The translations under genes and the position numbers were made by a program. A DNA stretch of 64,000 bases. Source: Sipunculus nudus (Eukaryota; Annelida; Sipuncula; Golfingiida; Sipunculidae). The stretch is taken from assembly GCA_026874595.1 (NCBI GenBank), contig CM049306.1, positions 109,908,142-109,972,141 on the forward strand, given 5' to 3'. Below are positions 35,169-48,914 of the stretch, one piece after another. The notes beneath the pieces are model-generated. The model ran no database searches. It saw nothing but the letters and a program-made list of their open reading frames with translations, and was not told the DNA's origin. The stretch's first letter is position 1. Every line of letters begins with the position of its first letter.

Positions 35169-37827
35169 AACAAGGGACCTATGGGTCACGGCGCTCAGTT
35201 GTTATATATGATAAAAAAAATATGATTTAGAAATGAGGCACATGCTGGTTTTATGTGGTAATTAAAATAAGCTGTATTATGAGTTGTTGTTGTTTAGCTT
35301 ATGTATGATTTTGATAGTACCTTTGGAGACAGGAAAGAGGATTAATTTCATTTATTTTATTAACAAATGGAGTGCGATTGTCACACAGATTTTGACTTGG
35401 CCATATACCTTATAAGCAGAACATATAATATAAGAGTTTAACTATTTATTTAAAAAATTACAAATATTGTCCCAAATATAATTTTTATTAAAAATAATAA
35501 GAGAATAGTATGATTTTTTCAAATAAAATATAACTGAAATGATTATTAAAATAATATTAAAGAATATATTCATGAATGCATTCATTAATACATTTTGAAA
35601 GTATCTGCACTTGTATTCATATACTTTCATTTTTACCTGAATTCCCATTCTTATGAAAGAAATTTTATAATGGAGTACATATTCATATTCATGTATAAAT
35701 ACAATTGCAAAGTATTCGCACCATGTCTGGTATTTATTCAGTTTTCACCAAACAATGATGTTGAGAATCCAGAATATACAAAATTCACACATTTAAATAA
35801 TGATCATAAGTACCTGGTTTTATGGCTTTAATTTATATAAAAAAAATGTAATATATTCATTTTGGACTAATTTCACATCAATGTACTAACTATAGTGCAG
35901 TAGGAATCTAGATAATAATATTATCAACTGCATCTTTGTCTATCATTAATTTCCTTCATATGATCCCTAATGATTAGTAATGAATAATACGATTTACTTT
36001 TTTATCATTAAATTGAACTGAAAAATACCATAGGTGACTGCATGGTGTTATTTGGAATACGTGACATTCTATCCATCGATATAAGGATCTTATATCATCG
36101 GTAACTGCAAGTTAATTTCATGTTATTATCAACTAACAAATTCCTTTTCTATTTTTCTTAAATTTGTTATTAAAAACCAATAAAAATTTATTAATTTATT
36201 GTTTATTGTTATGTTGTTGGTTAAAACTACTAGATGAGTTGGGTTGGACACCTGGATCAACTGTGGCTGGCCATTATATAATAAGCTGCCTGGAGCCCTA
36301 GTTTATGCCTCGCCTCAAGCATGCATAATTTGCTGAAAGTTCAACAAGGTCAACATACAGGTGACTCAAGAGGTGCTACAGAGAGCCAAGGTCTGACATG
36401 GTCTCATAAAAAATTAATAAAAGCTACAATTTTTGGCCAATTTCTTTCAGCTTTTTAAACTAAAAAGCTGAAATCTTTATGTGTGCATGATATGAAAATT
36501 ATATCAACAGTGCTCACAGGAAACAAACATGCCATGGTCAAAGTTGGGCAAAATTTAAGGTACTAATTTTATATTTATACTAATAACTTATAAAATTTGA
36601 AAAATTCAGAACTAATTTTGGGTATTAAATTGAATCTTGATTAAATAATGTTACATCCCTGACAAAAAATCTCTAGCTTCAGCAATCCTCTTGTTAAGGG
36701 AGTAAATATATTTCTTGATTTTTTACAAAGTGCATTATGTTTGGGCCCATAACTTAAAACAATTACGCAATGCTGACATCATTTCTGGCATGTGAATAGA
36801 GAATGTATAGAAAAATATGTATATTATATATGATTAAAGTCAGATCAGTGGTTTTGATATTAGGCAGTCTTGAAGTGTAACAATGGGTTTTTAATGGAAA
36901 AATGAAGTTTTTCATTAATATCTCGAAGGTATTAAGTCCTAGTGACCAAATTCTTGGCATGATAGGGGATTTTTGAGACATCTAATTGCATGCCATATTA
37001 TTAGGAACTGAGAGCTGAAGCTGGGGAGCTGAGAACTTGCAAACTGCATGACACTAGCTTGATGTAAACAATATGTTACATAGTGCTTGAAAAATTTGAA
37101 TAAAATCTACAGTTTTTGATCAACTGGTTTCAAATTTTTGGTGTTTACAGACAAAATGCTAAAAAAAACATGCTGTGAAAATTAAATCCACAGTACTTAC
37201 AGGAAAAAAACGTGCCATGGTCAAAGTTGGGCAAAAGTTAAGGTACCAATTTTTTATTTTTGTTAATATTTTAAAAAAATTTAAAAGATTTTGATCTTAT
37301 TTTGGGTATTCAATTTAATTTTGATTAATTAAAGTTATATTACTGGAAAAAAAGTCCATAGCTTCAACATATTGTGTGTTAAGTGATCAAATATCTTTCC
37401 TGATTTTTTACACAATGCATTATGTTTGGGCCCATAACTTTTTAAATTTACATAATAAGGACATAATTTCTGGCATGTACATAGGAACTATATAGAGGAA
37501 TAATTATTGAAAATATGAGGAAAAACAGATGAGTGGTTTTGATATTAGGCAGTCCTGAAGTGTAAAAATAGGTTTTTTTTATAAAAAAAAATTTTTTTTA
37601 AAAGTTTTTCCTTATTTCTAAAAGGAACAAAGTCGCAAAGACCCAGTTTTCGACTTGGTAGGAGATTTTTCAGGACATCTAACATTATGCCGAATTTCGG
37701 ATTCCTAGGTCTTACGGTTTCAAAATGTGCCACATCTACAGACAGACGGATGGACGGACAGACGGACGGACGACGGACAGTGGACCACGACTATAGCTCA
37801 GATGACTTATAGTCAGCTGAGCTAAAA
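35169..37827 (+). mobile_element. Family F repeat, full-length copy F2 (inserted in F4)
   Basis: It has the same ends as F1: AACAAGGGACC at the left, GGCGCTCAG just inside, and hairpin 37794-37824 followed by AAAA at the right. F4 sequence resumes on both sides, which marks it as a nested insertion and helps fix the element's limits. Confidence 0.82.
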
Positions 37828-39825
37828 ACTGAAAATATAAGTAAAAATATTAGACTTTTTGCAAAAGTTGCAATCATTATATATACAGAGTAAAAAACTG
37901 AAACTATAAGTTAAAATATTAGAATTGTTGCAAAAGTTGCAATCATTATATATCCAGAGTGTAGCTCATATTGGGTCATATTATGCATACACATATATCT
38001 TATTATTTTTAAATCATAAATGTTTAAACTGAATTTAAGAGAAAATCATGCCACAATATGGAAGCTACAAGAATATTCCTTGAATCACTATTAAAAAGTT
38101 TTGCACATTGATTTTTTCAGTACATGCTTAATTTTATTCACCAAAATAAAATAAAAGATTCAGTAAATTTGATAAAATAAAACATCTTTTCAAATAAAGT
38201 ATACACACTGTTGGTTGAATGAGGGACAACAATATCATTGTGCTAATTACTATCCCAGTTTTAATTTATTACTGGAATTAATAGTCAATTTCACACTTGG
38301 TGAAGTTTTCACTCTTCTGAAGTAAGGAATTACTTATCTGATGAACATCCACACTTTCATAGCAATACACCACTTTGTGGACACAATTTAATGTACACTT
38401 TAATCATTGTAACCCTGGTGGTACAATACAAAATCTAAAATGTAGCATTGATAGCCTAGAATAAGAATGAATCAAATACCGAAAATAATAACATTCATCT
38501 AGTTTATGCACCATCGGGGGGGGGGGGGGGGGGGGGGGGGGGTGGGGGCAGAGCAGAGTGCAGGGCAGGGCAGAGGGGAAGCCTGCTGGTAGTGACCAAG
38601 CTGAGCCAAGGCAAGCTGCCTGGAGTGGGTTACATAATGCAAGTGAAGGCTGTACTACTAGGTGGGCTAGATGTAAACAACACTTGACATGGTGTATGAA
38701 AACGTGAATAAAAGCTATTCTTTCCAATCAATTTCTTTGAAATTTCAGATTTTAAAAGATTTAATCCTTTTTAATATATGCTGTGAAAATTAAATCAACA
38801 GTGCTTACAGGGAAAAAAGTGCCATTGCCAAAGTTGGACAAAATTAAAGGTATTGATTTTTTATTTATGCTAATAACTTGAAAAATTTGCAAAATTCAGA
38901 TCTAATTTTGGTAACAAATTGAATCTTGATTAAATAAAGTTATATTCCTGAAAAAAAGTCTCTAGGTTCAGCAATTCTCATGTTAGGTGAGTAAATATTT
39001 TTCCTGATTTTTTAAAAATTGCATTATATTTTGGCCCGTAACTTCAAAATAATACCAAATACTGACCTAATTTTCGGTATGTTCATAGAAAATGTATGAA
39101 AGAATGTGAATACTTATATGATCAAAAACAGATCAGTGGTTTTGATATTAGGCAGCCTTGAAGTGTAACAATGGCTTTTTTTATGGAAAACGGAGGTTTT
39201 TCCTTAATATCTCGAAGGAACAAAGTCCTAATGACCCAATTTTCGGTATAGTAGGAGAATTTGGGGACATCTAACATTATTCTATCAGCCTGGGGAGCAT
39301 AGAGATGTGCACTGAATGACCTACAGTCATTAAAGTGGACTGCTTGACAATGTAAGGGAATACAACAAGAGCCACCAAAAAAATTCAATAACTAGCCTAA
39401 TTTTGCAGCTTTTATTTTAAAATTTCAGATTTTAACAGATTAAATCCTTATGTGTACATGCTGTGAAAATTAAATCCACAGTACTTACAGGAAAAAAACG
39501 TGCTGTGGCCAAAGTTGGGCAAAATTTAAGGTACCAATTTTATATTTTTGCCAATATAAAAAAAAATTTAACAGATTTTGATCTAATTTTTTGTATACAA
39601 TTAAATTTTGATTAATTAAAGTTGTATTACTGAAAAAAAAGTCCCTACCTTTTACACTTTTGGTCTTAAGTGACCAAATATCTTTCCTGATTTTTTTACA
39701 AAGTCCATTTTGTTTGGGCCCATAACTTTTTTAAATTAAATAATACTGACTTAATTTCTGGCATGTACATAGGAACTCTATAGAGGAATATTTATGATAA
39801 ATATGAAGAAAACCAGAGGAGTGGT

Positions 39826-40900
39826 TGTAGCTGCGGTCGGTACAGCAGCTGTTTAGTGTAGTTTTATTTATTCTTGACGGTAATAACCATTACTTTTGAC
39901 CTCGTTGGTCATGACGTATGCTGGGGTCATTGGTAGCCATTTTTTCTTGTATCGCATTTGAGTGCGCTTTGCAGAATTAGCTTAAGGACAGCCGACAACC
40001 GTGTTAAAGAGGAATTGGCTATTAGAACGTGCCGGCAAGGAGGTATGTTGAACTTAGAATAGATGTATATCAATGTTTAACGTCCTTTATCAATGTTGAA
40101 GGTATCTTTTAAACTTTGTTACTCTTTTTGCCGCCTCGAAACTTTGATGTGAAGTCAGGTTTGACGGAGTCTGACTAGAGTTAATGAAAGAGTGCTTATT
40201 AACGTTTCTTTAGTATACACAGGATATTTGTCTGTTTGTATTAGTATTTGCATGGTATGTAATGATATGTTTGCATGTTTAAATAGTGTAATGCCAGGCG
40301 GGATGGTTTTACGTTTGAGATAGGCCTGCTTTCGTGTACATTTCGGTCACGAGATGGCGATGCATGTGCACTGATGTGCCAGAGTTAGACTCGCTTTTGT
40401 TTACATTTTAGTCACCAGATGGCCCTGCATGCGGCCTGATATACTGACACCAAGGATTTTGTTATAACAAGTTTAAGTGCCTTTTAAGTGATTACAGATT
40501 TGAAATGTAGCATGATGCCAGATTTGTTTATTCATGTATTTTTTCTACTGAACTCAATACATTGTTTTATATATCTAGATAAGTTTAACTAGTATGAGAA
40601 CTTCAGTAATAGAACACTATGGTGTTTGTGTATTTATACCCAGAGCTGTTAGAATAGCTTCATAACCACATGTTTTCAAGTAAAATAATAGTACCCACAT
40701 GCATGTAGTAATGTTTATTGAACAAACTGAGAAATCATATATGGTTTGCTTTATTCACAGCAAAAGTACAATATTATAATATTAACAGCAGGGGACTTAG
40801 ACCATCCATTTGTGTGTATTTCAGTTTTACGTGAGTGACTGCTATTAAAGACTATCAAATGTGCCTTCATCTTGATGATTGTATGAGAGATGTCGCTACA
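39826..40900 (+). repeat. BEL/Pao 5' LTR
   Basis: It starts TGTAGCTGCGGTCGG right after GTGGT and ends GATGTCGCTACA. It matches the 3' LTR along its length with scattered substitutions and small indels. I could not identify a convincing primer binding site directly after it. Confidence 0.93.
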
Positions 40901-41108
40901 GTAAAACTCCTCCATCAACACAAGTGGATGCCAATTCAACAACTTGTTGTCAACTGCCTTCCATTCAAGGTTTTATTTCTCAAGCGCGATTCTAAAGACA
41001 TCCATCCGAACTGTTAGGTGAATAATGCCTGAGTTAAATACTTCAGACGTGTGTGAAATAATTACACCAGGGGATGAGCTTCACACTTAAAGTGGGAGAA
41101 CTGTAAAA

Positions 41109-43044
41109 ATGATGGAGAAGGCTGCATGTCTTGTAGCTGAAAGAAGGCAAAGGGAGTGTGATAAAATCTGGAACCAACTTGACAAACTGATCCAGAATAC
41201 TGAAGCCTTCATGAAAGAGAAAGAGACTGAGAATATCTTGCAAGTACGTGCCTGTCATAAAGACTTCCTTTTCCTGTATGAGGACTTTATAAAGGAGATG
41301 CAGGCATACCTTAATTGCCTAACAGATAAAGAGAGGGAGTGTCAAGAGTCGATATTCCTCAAAAGAAAACAGAAAGTTACTGATGTTAAAGAAATAGTAG
41401 AAGCATACTTAATGAGGAATGCCACAGCCGAAGTTGTTTCAGCAGCCTCAGTGGAACCTGGAGATAGTGCCTCGCAGGTGAGCAGAGAAGCCAGGTCAAG
41501 GTCATCAAGAACAAGTTCTAGACTGTCAAGTACAAGTATCCTTCGGCTCCAAGAGGAGCAAAGAAGAGCAGAACTCTCAGCCCGGAGTGCCGCTCTAAAA
41601 GAAAGACATAAACTTGAGTTGAATAAAAAACAATTAGAGATGCAACTCGAAATGTCTCGACTAGAGGAAGAAGAACTCAAATTAAAAACTGAAATGGCCG
41701 TTAGTGATGCAAGAACCAGAATGCTTGACAGGTTCGAGAACGAAACCTCCTCCTGTAAGGCCTCAATTGACCAGTAGCTCAAAGGTTAGTCAGCACACAG
41801 ATTTTGACAAAAACTGTAATCGTGCTAAACAAAACAGTTCATTTTGTAATAGAATCAGTGATACGTCTGGTGAAATTATTGATCCAGAAAAGAGTCCAAA
41901 GACAGAATTGACACCTTCGAGTGACCTTACAAGATTGGCCGAACTGATAACCTGTAAACAGGATAACTTGCCAAAAATGGAACCAGAAGTTTTCCGAGGT
42001 GACCTCTTGCATTATCTGCTGTGGGTCAAGTCGTTCGAAAGTTTGATAGAGGAAAAGGTCATCTCGCCTTCACAACGACTCTTCTACCTAAATAAGTACA
42101 CAGCTGGAGAAGCTAGAGAGTCAATTCAAGGACTGTTAGTACATGACACAAACGCTGCTCACTGTAACGCCAAAGAAATTATGAAAGAACGTTACGGAAA
42201 CCAATTTTTCATCACAGAGACTTATAAGAAAAGAATAAATGAAAGGCCAGTCATAAAGTTTGGAGACGGAAAGGCCCTCCGAAGATTTTCGGACTTTCTG
42301 ACGAGTTGTCTAAATGCCATGGAATCGATAAGTTATTTGCGAGGGCTAGATAACATTGATGAGAATAAGAAAATTCTCAAGAAACTACCAAAATACATAT
42401 CAGATAGATGGTGCCGCACAGTTGATTCATGGATAAATGGTGATGATTGTTCGCCCTACAGCAAACATTTCCAGGGTGGCTATCCTTTGTTCAAGGAATT
42501 CTGCAAGTTTCTGACAAAAGAGGCCCGGATAGCTTGTAGTCCCTTAAGCCTTAGGCCAGATGAAGATAAACCTCAGATCAGGGTCCAGGAATAGAGTAGA
42601 ACAAATGCCAGAACTCTAGCCACAAAAATGGAAGACGATAAGGCAAAACATAGAGCCAACCTCGAGCTAACAAGAGAAAAGCCTAAAGACAATCAGACAA
42701 GTGCAATACAAAGACCTTTCTGTGCACTTTGTAAAGGTCAACATAACATTGATTCCTGTCAGGATTTCCTGAAAATGTCGCTAGAAGAGAGAAAGGCGAC
42801 TATAAGGGCCAAAGCACTCTGTTTCGGTTGTTTAAAGTATGGACATAAGCGTCAAGACTGCCGACGCAAGAAAACATGTGATGCATGCAAGGGAGCACAC
42901 CCAACGTCTCTGCATATTTGGCCAATAACCACTGCACAGCAAAACGAAACGCCAAACCGTGCGACCGTCCGTGTGACCGTGAGTTGTACACCAAGAAAGG
43001 GGATGTTTTCATTCGCTCATTGTTCCAGTGTTTGTTTATCATGA
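41109..43044 (+). pseudogene. BEL/Pao Gag with zinc knuckles, frameshifted
   Basis: The first frame (41109-41777) gives a charged, coiled-coil-rich N-terminus. The next (41704-42594) continues in another frame with the DUF1759-type capsid region (LPKMEPEVFRGDLLHYLLW). It stops at TAG 42592-42594 and reopens at 42628 with CFGCLKYGHKRQDC, a CCHC knuckle, and a second CDACKGAH...H cluster. In the family Gag forms the particle and binds genomic RNA. The breaks prevent a full product. Confidence 0.8.
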
Positions 43045-44990
43045 GAAGGACCCAGGTCAACAAGTACAAGTGTATGCACTTTTAGACCCACAGTCCGATT
43101 CATGCTTCGTGTCAGAATCAACAATGTCCAAGGTAGGCGTCAACGGAAATGATGTACAACTCAGATTATCTACCATGTTGACTGAGAGCACTATTAAGTG
43201 CAAACGTGTGAATGGTCTCATGATAAAAGACATGGAGCAGAAAACAGATATTGCTTTGCCGAGTGCATACTCCAGGGATATCCCAGCTGACCATAAGCAA
43301 ATTCCAACACGTGAAATGGTGAAACATATATCACATCTGGCTGAGATTGCAAACAAGCTTTATCCACTTCGAGAGGACGTCGAAATCGGCCTACTGATTG
43401 GCATGAATTGCCCAAGAGCTTTGAAGTCCCGTGAAATAGTACCAGGCAATGATGATGACCCGTATGCCATTAGGACAGATCTAGGATGGGGAGTTATTGG
43501 ATTCACTGAAAGGAGTGCTGAAGACAACACGTATTCCGCATCTTGCAAGTACATTAAAACTGAAACGGGACGATGCCATTTTGCCCTAAAGACCCAAGTA
43601 AAGGAAATCAGTTTGGATCAAGTACGAAAGCTCTTTGATATTGACATTACTGAAAATGGGTCCAACTCACCAGATAAGGTCTCGGTTGAGGATAGACGAT
43701 TCCTGTCTCAGGTCAAGGAAGGGATCAACGAGTGTGAGGATGGGCATTTTGAAGTACCTCTTCCCTTCAAGACGGACTCTGTTACACTACCAGACAACAA
43801 GCCTATGGCACAAGGTCGCTTGAAGAGATTACGTAACTAGCTCATGAGCAATGCCAAACTAAGATGCGACTACTCCACTGTCATGAGAGAAATGCTCGAC
43901 AAGGGATATGCAGAGGAGGCCCCTAGATTAGCAGACGAAGAAAGGCTGGTTGCGCTAATTCAGCTCTTAAGATGACTGCAGACCTGTATGAAGATGAATT
44001 CGGGAAAGAATCGGCAGAATTCTTTAGAGGTAACTTTTATGTGGACAATGGATTAACCTCGGTAGCAAGTACAAAGGAAGCGATAGATCTGATCAATAAC
44101 AGCAAGGGCTTATGCCAGAGAGGGGGGTTTAAACTTCACAAGTTTATCTCAAACAACAAAAAAGTTGTGCAAGCAACTCCAGTTGATATCTGTGCAAAGA
44201 ACCTTCAGGAGCTTGACCTATCATATGAAGAACTACTAATAGAGAGAGCTTTGGGTGTTCAGTGGTGCGTCGAGTCCGACACATTCAAATTTAGAGTCAC
44301 CTTGAAGGACAAACCCTTAACAAGGAGGGGTATACTCTCCACCGTCAGCTCAATCTTCGACCCATTGGGACTCGTATCTCCGTTCATCCTAGTTGCAAAA
44401 CGGATACTCTAGAATTTGTGTAGAGAAGGGGCAGATTGGGACGACCCAGTTCCAGATCAAGTGAGACAACAATGGGAGAGATGGAGAGATGAGTTATCTC
44501 AACTGTCAAGTTTGGAAGTCCCAAGATGTTATAAGGGAAGGGCACTAGGTTCTGTCTCAAGGATCGAACTACACCACTTCTCTGATGCCAGTCTCATGGG
44601 ATACGGCCAGTGTAGTTATTTGAGAATTATAGATGTGAACGAAAAGGTGGATACTGCCCTCGTCATGGGAAAGGCGAGGGTGTCCCCCTCAAAACCCATA
44701 ATGGTTCCAAGACTCGAGTTTGCAGCTGCCTTGATGTCTGTGAAAATAGGTGTATTCCTGCGGAGAGAACTTCAGTACAAGGACATCAAGGAGGTATATT
44801 GGACCAACAGTACAGTCGTTCTGGGGTTCATATCCAACGAGGCTAGAAGTTTCCATACCTATGTAGCAAACCTCGTCCAGCAGATTAGGGATAACACATC
44901 TCCTGATCAATGGAGACAATTGCAATCCAGCTGACCTTGCTTCGCACGGGACAAGTGCAAATGATTTGGTCACCAGCTCCATCTGGTGGA
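43028..44990 (+). pseudogene. BEL/Pao protease, reverse transcriptase and RNase H, deleted and mutated
   Basis: The protease-like part has ALLDPQSDSCFV where DTG/DSG is usual, then the A17-type linker and the RT N-terminus (MREMLDKGYAEE near 43900). At about 43945-43953 the sequence jumps to CANSALKMTADLYED. The RT palm with the first catalytic Asp, some hundreds of bases, is missing. The second motif reads FYVDN instead of YVDD. RNase H has DASLMGYG and PRLEFAAA, but WTNST where the family has an Asp. A stop at 44410-44412 and a frame change near 44925 follow. The enzyme cannot be active. Confidence 0.85.
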
Positions 44991-46722
44991 AGGGACCTGC
45001 TTTTCTTAGATGTGCAGATTCACTCCCACAACCTGATGAGCCTCCAGTAGTTAAACAGGATAATCCGGAGTTGAGGAAGACTGTGCTGGTTACCACTGCA
45101 GAGATCGAGACAAACATGCTTGCAAGGCTTCAACATTTTTCAAGCTGGTTTTCAGTTAAAAGGGCTATCGTTGTATGTCTCAGATTCAAACAAAGACTTG
45201 TGAAAGGTAAAGTAAAGAAACCGACAAGGTCAGGAGGATTAGCAGCCCCAACAGGGGGAGTGAAGGATAATTATGTACCAGTGAATGTGCAGGAGCTCCA
45301 ACAGGCAGAGGAGGTTGTAATCAAGATGATACAGGCCGATGCCTTCCGTAAAGAGCTAGCATCTCTGAGGAAACGTGGTTTAGCAGGTGCAGCTGAAATC
45401 TCTCAAAACTTAAGATCGCAGACTGGGTCCATTGACAAAAACAGTTGTTTGCGTACACTTGACCCTTTCCCTGATGAGCTGGGAGTCATCCATGTCGGAG
45501 GGAGGATAAGACATGCTAATCTACCTCGTCATGTTAAGCATTCCGTGATTTTGCCAAAGAATGGCCATCTTACGCAACTCGTAGTTTTACATCATCATAA
45601 GAGAGTCGGACATTCTGGTAGAGGGATGACCCTGAATGAAATTAGAGCCTCTGGATATTGGATAATTGCCGCCCGAGCTGCAGTAGCATCTTGCTTGAAC
45701 AAATGTGTCACCTGTCACAAATTGAGAGGAATGCCTCAAGCGCAAAAATGGCTGACTTGCCAGAGGACAGAACAGAACCGACAGCCCCATTCATCTACAG
45801 TGGGGTAGACTATTTTCGACCGTTCTATGTTAGACAGGGGCGAAGCAAGGTGAAAAGGTACGGAGCATTGTTTACGTGTCTGAATTCTAGAGCAGTGCAT
45901 ATAGAAACTTCCAACTCCTTGAACACAGACTCATTCCTGAATGCTTATAGACGGTTCGTTTGTCGCCGTGGCCCTGTGCGTCAACTCAGATCTGACCAAG
46001 GCACGAATTTTGTTGGCGCTAGAGGAGAGTTGGCTGCAGCATTATCTGAGATGGATGAAGATAAAGTAAGACAGGAACTTTTGAAGAACCATTGTGATTG
46101 GATTACTTTTCGGATGAATGCACCACATTCAAGCCACAAGGGAGGCGTATGGGAACGCATGATCCGATTAGTGAGGAGCGTTCTGTCTGCCCTGTTGGCT
46201 GCGCATGGGAATCAACTAGACGACGAGCTATTACAAACACTTCTTACTGAGGCTGAAGCCATTGTAAATAGTCATCCCCTAACCTGTGTTGACATGGCAT
46301 CGCCAGATACACCAAGCCCATTGAGTCCTAGTCAGATTCTTACCTTGAAGTCTGAGGTAGTACTACCACCGCCATGAATCTTCCAGAGAGGAGATCTGTA
46401 TTGTCGACGACGCTGGAGACGTGTTCAGTTTCTAGCCAACAAATTCTGGATCCGCTGGCGGAAAGAATTCTTGCCTACCCTTCAGGAACGCCGTAAATGG
46501 ACAAAGAGACACCCTAACCTAAAGATGGGTGACATAGTTCTAGTTGTTGTTGAAACAGTGCCAAGACTTCAGTGGCCTCTTGCCAGGGTCGTTGAAACCT
46601 TTCCAGGAAGCGACGGACTTGTACGAACTGTGAGACTGCGCACTAAGCAGTCTATTTATGAGAGACCGATACACAAGTTGATTTTACTTTTGGCACCTGA
46701 GGTGCAAACAGACTCTGCTTGA
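44966..46722 (+). pseudogene. BEL/Pao integrase and C-terminal domain, frameshifted
   Basis: An H-H-C-C zinc domain (HHHKRVGHSG ... CVTCHKLRG) ends the first frame (to 45808). The catalytic core continues in another frame (45658-46377) with Asp in GVDYF, Asp in RSDQGTNF and Glu in GGVWERM, so the D-D-E triad is present. TGA at 46375-46377 splits off the C-terminal DUF5641-like part (46471-46722, MGDIVLVV, RVVETFPG). Integrase would join element DNA to the host. Confidence 0.85.
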
Positions 46723-46900
46723 GACCTCATTGAGAGACTTTGCTGTAATGCATCGAATTGTATTGTAAGATTGCAATGAGCGATAATGTATGTCAGTGGA
46801 TAAATCTGTTTAAGATCAGGAGATAATGCTCTCTTAGATATCTTTGTTAGAGATGTACTTCTGAAATGGTTAAATTGATTACATCAATTTAAGGGGGGAT

Positions 46901-47978
46901 TGTAGCTGCGGTCGGTACAGCAGCTGTTCAGCGTAGTTTTATTTATTCTTGACGGTAAAAACCATGACCTTTGACCTCGTTGGTGATGACGTATGCTGGG
47001 TCATTGGTAGCAATTTTTTCTTGTATCGCATTTGAGCGCGCTTTGCAGAATTAGCTTAAGGACAGCCGACAACCGTGTTAAAGACGAATTTGCTATTAGA
47101 ACTTGCCGGCAAGGAGGTATGTTGAACTAAGAATAGATGTATATCTATGTTTAACGTCCTATATCAATGTTGAAGGTATCTTTTAAACTTTGTTACTCTT
47201 TTTGCCGCCTCGAAACTTTGATGTGAAGTCAGGTTTGACGGAGTCTGACTAGAGTTAATGAAAGAGTGCTTATTAACGTTTCTTTAGTATACACGGGATA
47301 TATGTCTGTTTGTATTAGTATTTGCATTGTATGTAATGATACGTTCGCATGTTTAAATAGTGTAATGCCAGATGGGATGGTTTTACGTTTGAGATAGGCC
47401 TGCTTTCGTGTACATTTCGGTCACGAGATGGCGCTGCATGTGCTCTGATGCGCCAGAGTTAGACTCGCTTTTGTTTACATTTTAGTCACCAGATGGCCCT
47501 GCATGCGGCCTGATATACCTGACACCAAGGATTTTGTTATAACAAGTTAAGGTGCTTTTTAAGTGATTACAGACTTGAAATGTAGCATGATGCCAGATTT
47601 GTTTATTCGTGTATTTTTTCTACTGAACTCAATACATTGTTTTATATATCTAGATAAGTTTAACTAGTATGAGAACTTCAGTAATAGAACACTATGGTGT
47701 TCGTGTATTTATACCCAGAGCTGTTAGAATAGCTTCATAACCACATGTTTTCAAGTAAAATAATAGTACCCACATGCATGTAGTAATGTTTATTGAACAA
47801 ACTGAGAAATCATATATGGTTTGCTTTATTCACAGCAATAGTACAATATTATAATATTAACAGCAGGCGACTTAGACCATCCATTTGTGTGTATTTCAGT
47901 TTTATGTGAGTGACTGCTATTAAAGACTACAATAAAATGTGCCTTCATCTTGATGATTGTATGAGAGATGTCGCTACA
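46901..47978 (+). repeat. BEL/Pao 3' LTR
   Basis: It lies immediately after the purine tract AAGGGGGGAT. It ends GATGTCGCTACA, followed by the second GTGGT and then the F4 sequence TTTGATATTAGGCAG. Confidence 0.93.
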
Positions 47979-48261
47979 GTGGTTTTGATATTAGGCAGTC
48001 CTGAAGTGTAAAAATAGATTTCTAATAAAAAATTGAGGTTTTTCCTTAATATCTCAAAGTCCTATTGACCAAATTTTTGGCATGGTAGGAGATTTTGGGG
48101 ACATCTAACTGTATGCCGAATTTCAGATTCATAGGTCCAATGTTGTCGAAACGTGCCAGTCTTACGGACGGACATCCAGACAGACGGACAGACAGACAGA
48201 CGGACGACCGACAATGGAACACGACTATAGCTCAGATGACTTATAGTCAGCTGAGCTAAAA

Positions 48262-48914
48262 ACCCTAAACTACATCATAACAAATTTCGTTATTGTAAGG
48301 TGATTGATGTTTAACAGTGATATCGAAAACTGATGAGCTGAACGGGACAGTTATGCTCATGATTATTCAATAAATGAATTAGCAGCCGACGTTGACGCAA
48401 CAGGTTTCAGGTTTCTGTTGCGTCGCAGGCCCACCAAAGGGCTAACTGGGGTTATAGCACGATACGATCTGTTACTCTTAGAAAGAAAATTAAATAAAAA
48501 TATTTCCTATGGTTTTAGCAAACCAATGTTCACATAATGTTGTATGTCGAAAGGCCTGTAATACAAAATAACCATTCTGGAAAGCATGAAGCACCTGTAA
48601 CATCAACAACTGATAGTATTTGTCCAGAGAGAATTGAAGCATTAACAGCCCTGGTAGACATCTTGCATTTGGTGGCAGTCCTGTATAAGGCTTTAGGCCT
48701 GTGTACTATTATGTTCATATTTTAACTTCCTTGGTGCAAAATAGGGCTGAGAAGAGAACAGTTATATTTTCTAGTGGTCAAATATACAATACACATAGAT
48801 GTACTGAACATTAATCAATGGATATATGTTAAATCTCACAGTTGTGTATGGAGTGTTATAATCACAGTTAACTGCAGGTGCAATCAATGGACTCCACAAT
48901 GCGTCAGTCACTGA
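48262..48914. other. Spacer between F4 and F3
   Basis: Overlapping 62-codon frames on both strands (48530-48725) have no recognisable domain, splice support or neighbours. I do not call a gene here. Confidence 0.3.

Larger units (their letters stand above)
39826..47978 (+). mobile_element. BEL/Pao LTR retrotransposon, complete ends, dead coding region
   Basis: The element is 8153 bp with LTRs 39826-40900 and 46901-47978, both TGTAGCTGCGG...GCTACA, flanked by a 5-bp target duplication GTGGT (39821-39825 and 47979-47983). A purine tract AAGGGGGGAT precedes the 3' LTR. Domain order is Gag (DUF1759-type), zinc knuckles, protease, RT, RNase H, integrase and a C-terminal domain (DUF5641-type), as in BEL/Pao. 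The coding region has at least five frame changes, several stops and an internal deletion of the RT core. The LTRs differ by about one base in twenty in the part I compared. Confidence 0.93.
34841..48261 (+). mobile_element. Old family F-related element F4, split by two insertions
   Basis: The pieces are ~34841-35168, 37828-39825 and 47979-48261. The first piece and the start of the second align, in order, with the minus-strand copy at 52583-54912. The last two pieces rejoin exactly at the GTGGT target site of the BEL element. The 3' hairpin is at 48228-48258. Internal TTGATA landmarks at 39142 and 47985 are 685 bp apart once BEL is removed, matching the F unit length. A short two-copy ~68-bp tandem at 37823-37961 and a G27 run at 38516-38542 lie inside. 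Confidence 0.7.

Noticed and set aside
40924-40945. TGGATGCCAATTC as the BEL primer binding site
   Set aside because: It starts 24 bases after the LTR end, too far, and I cannot match it to a tRNA 3' end with confidence.
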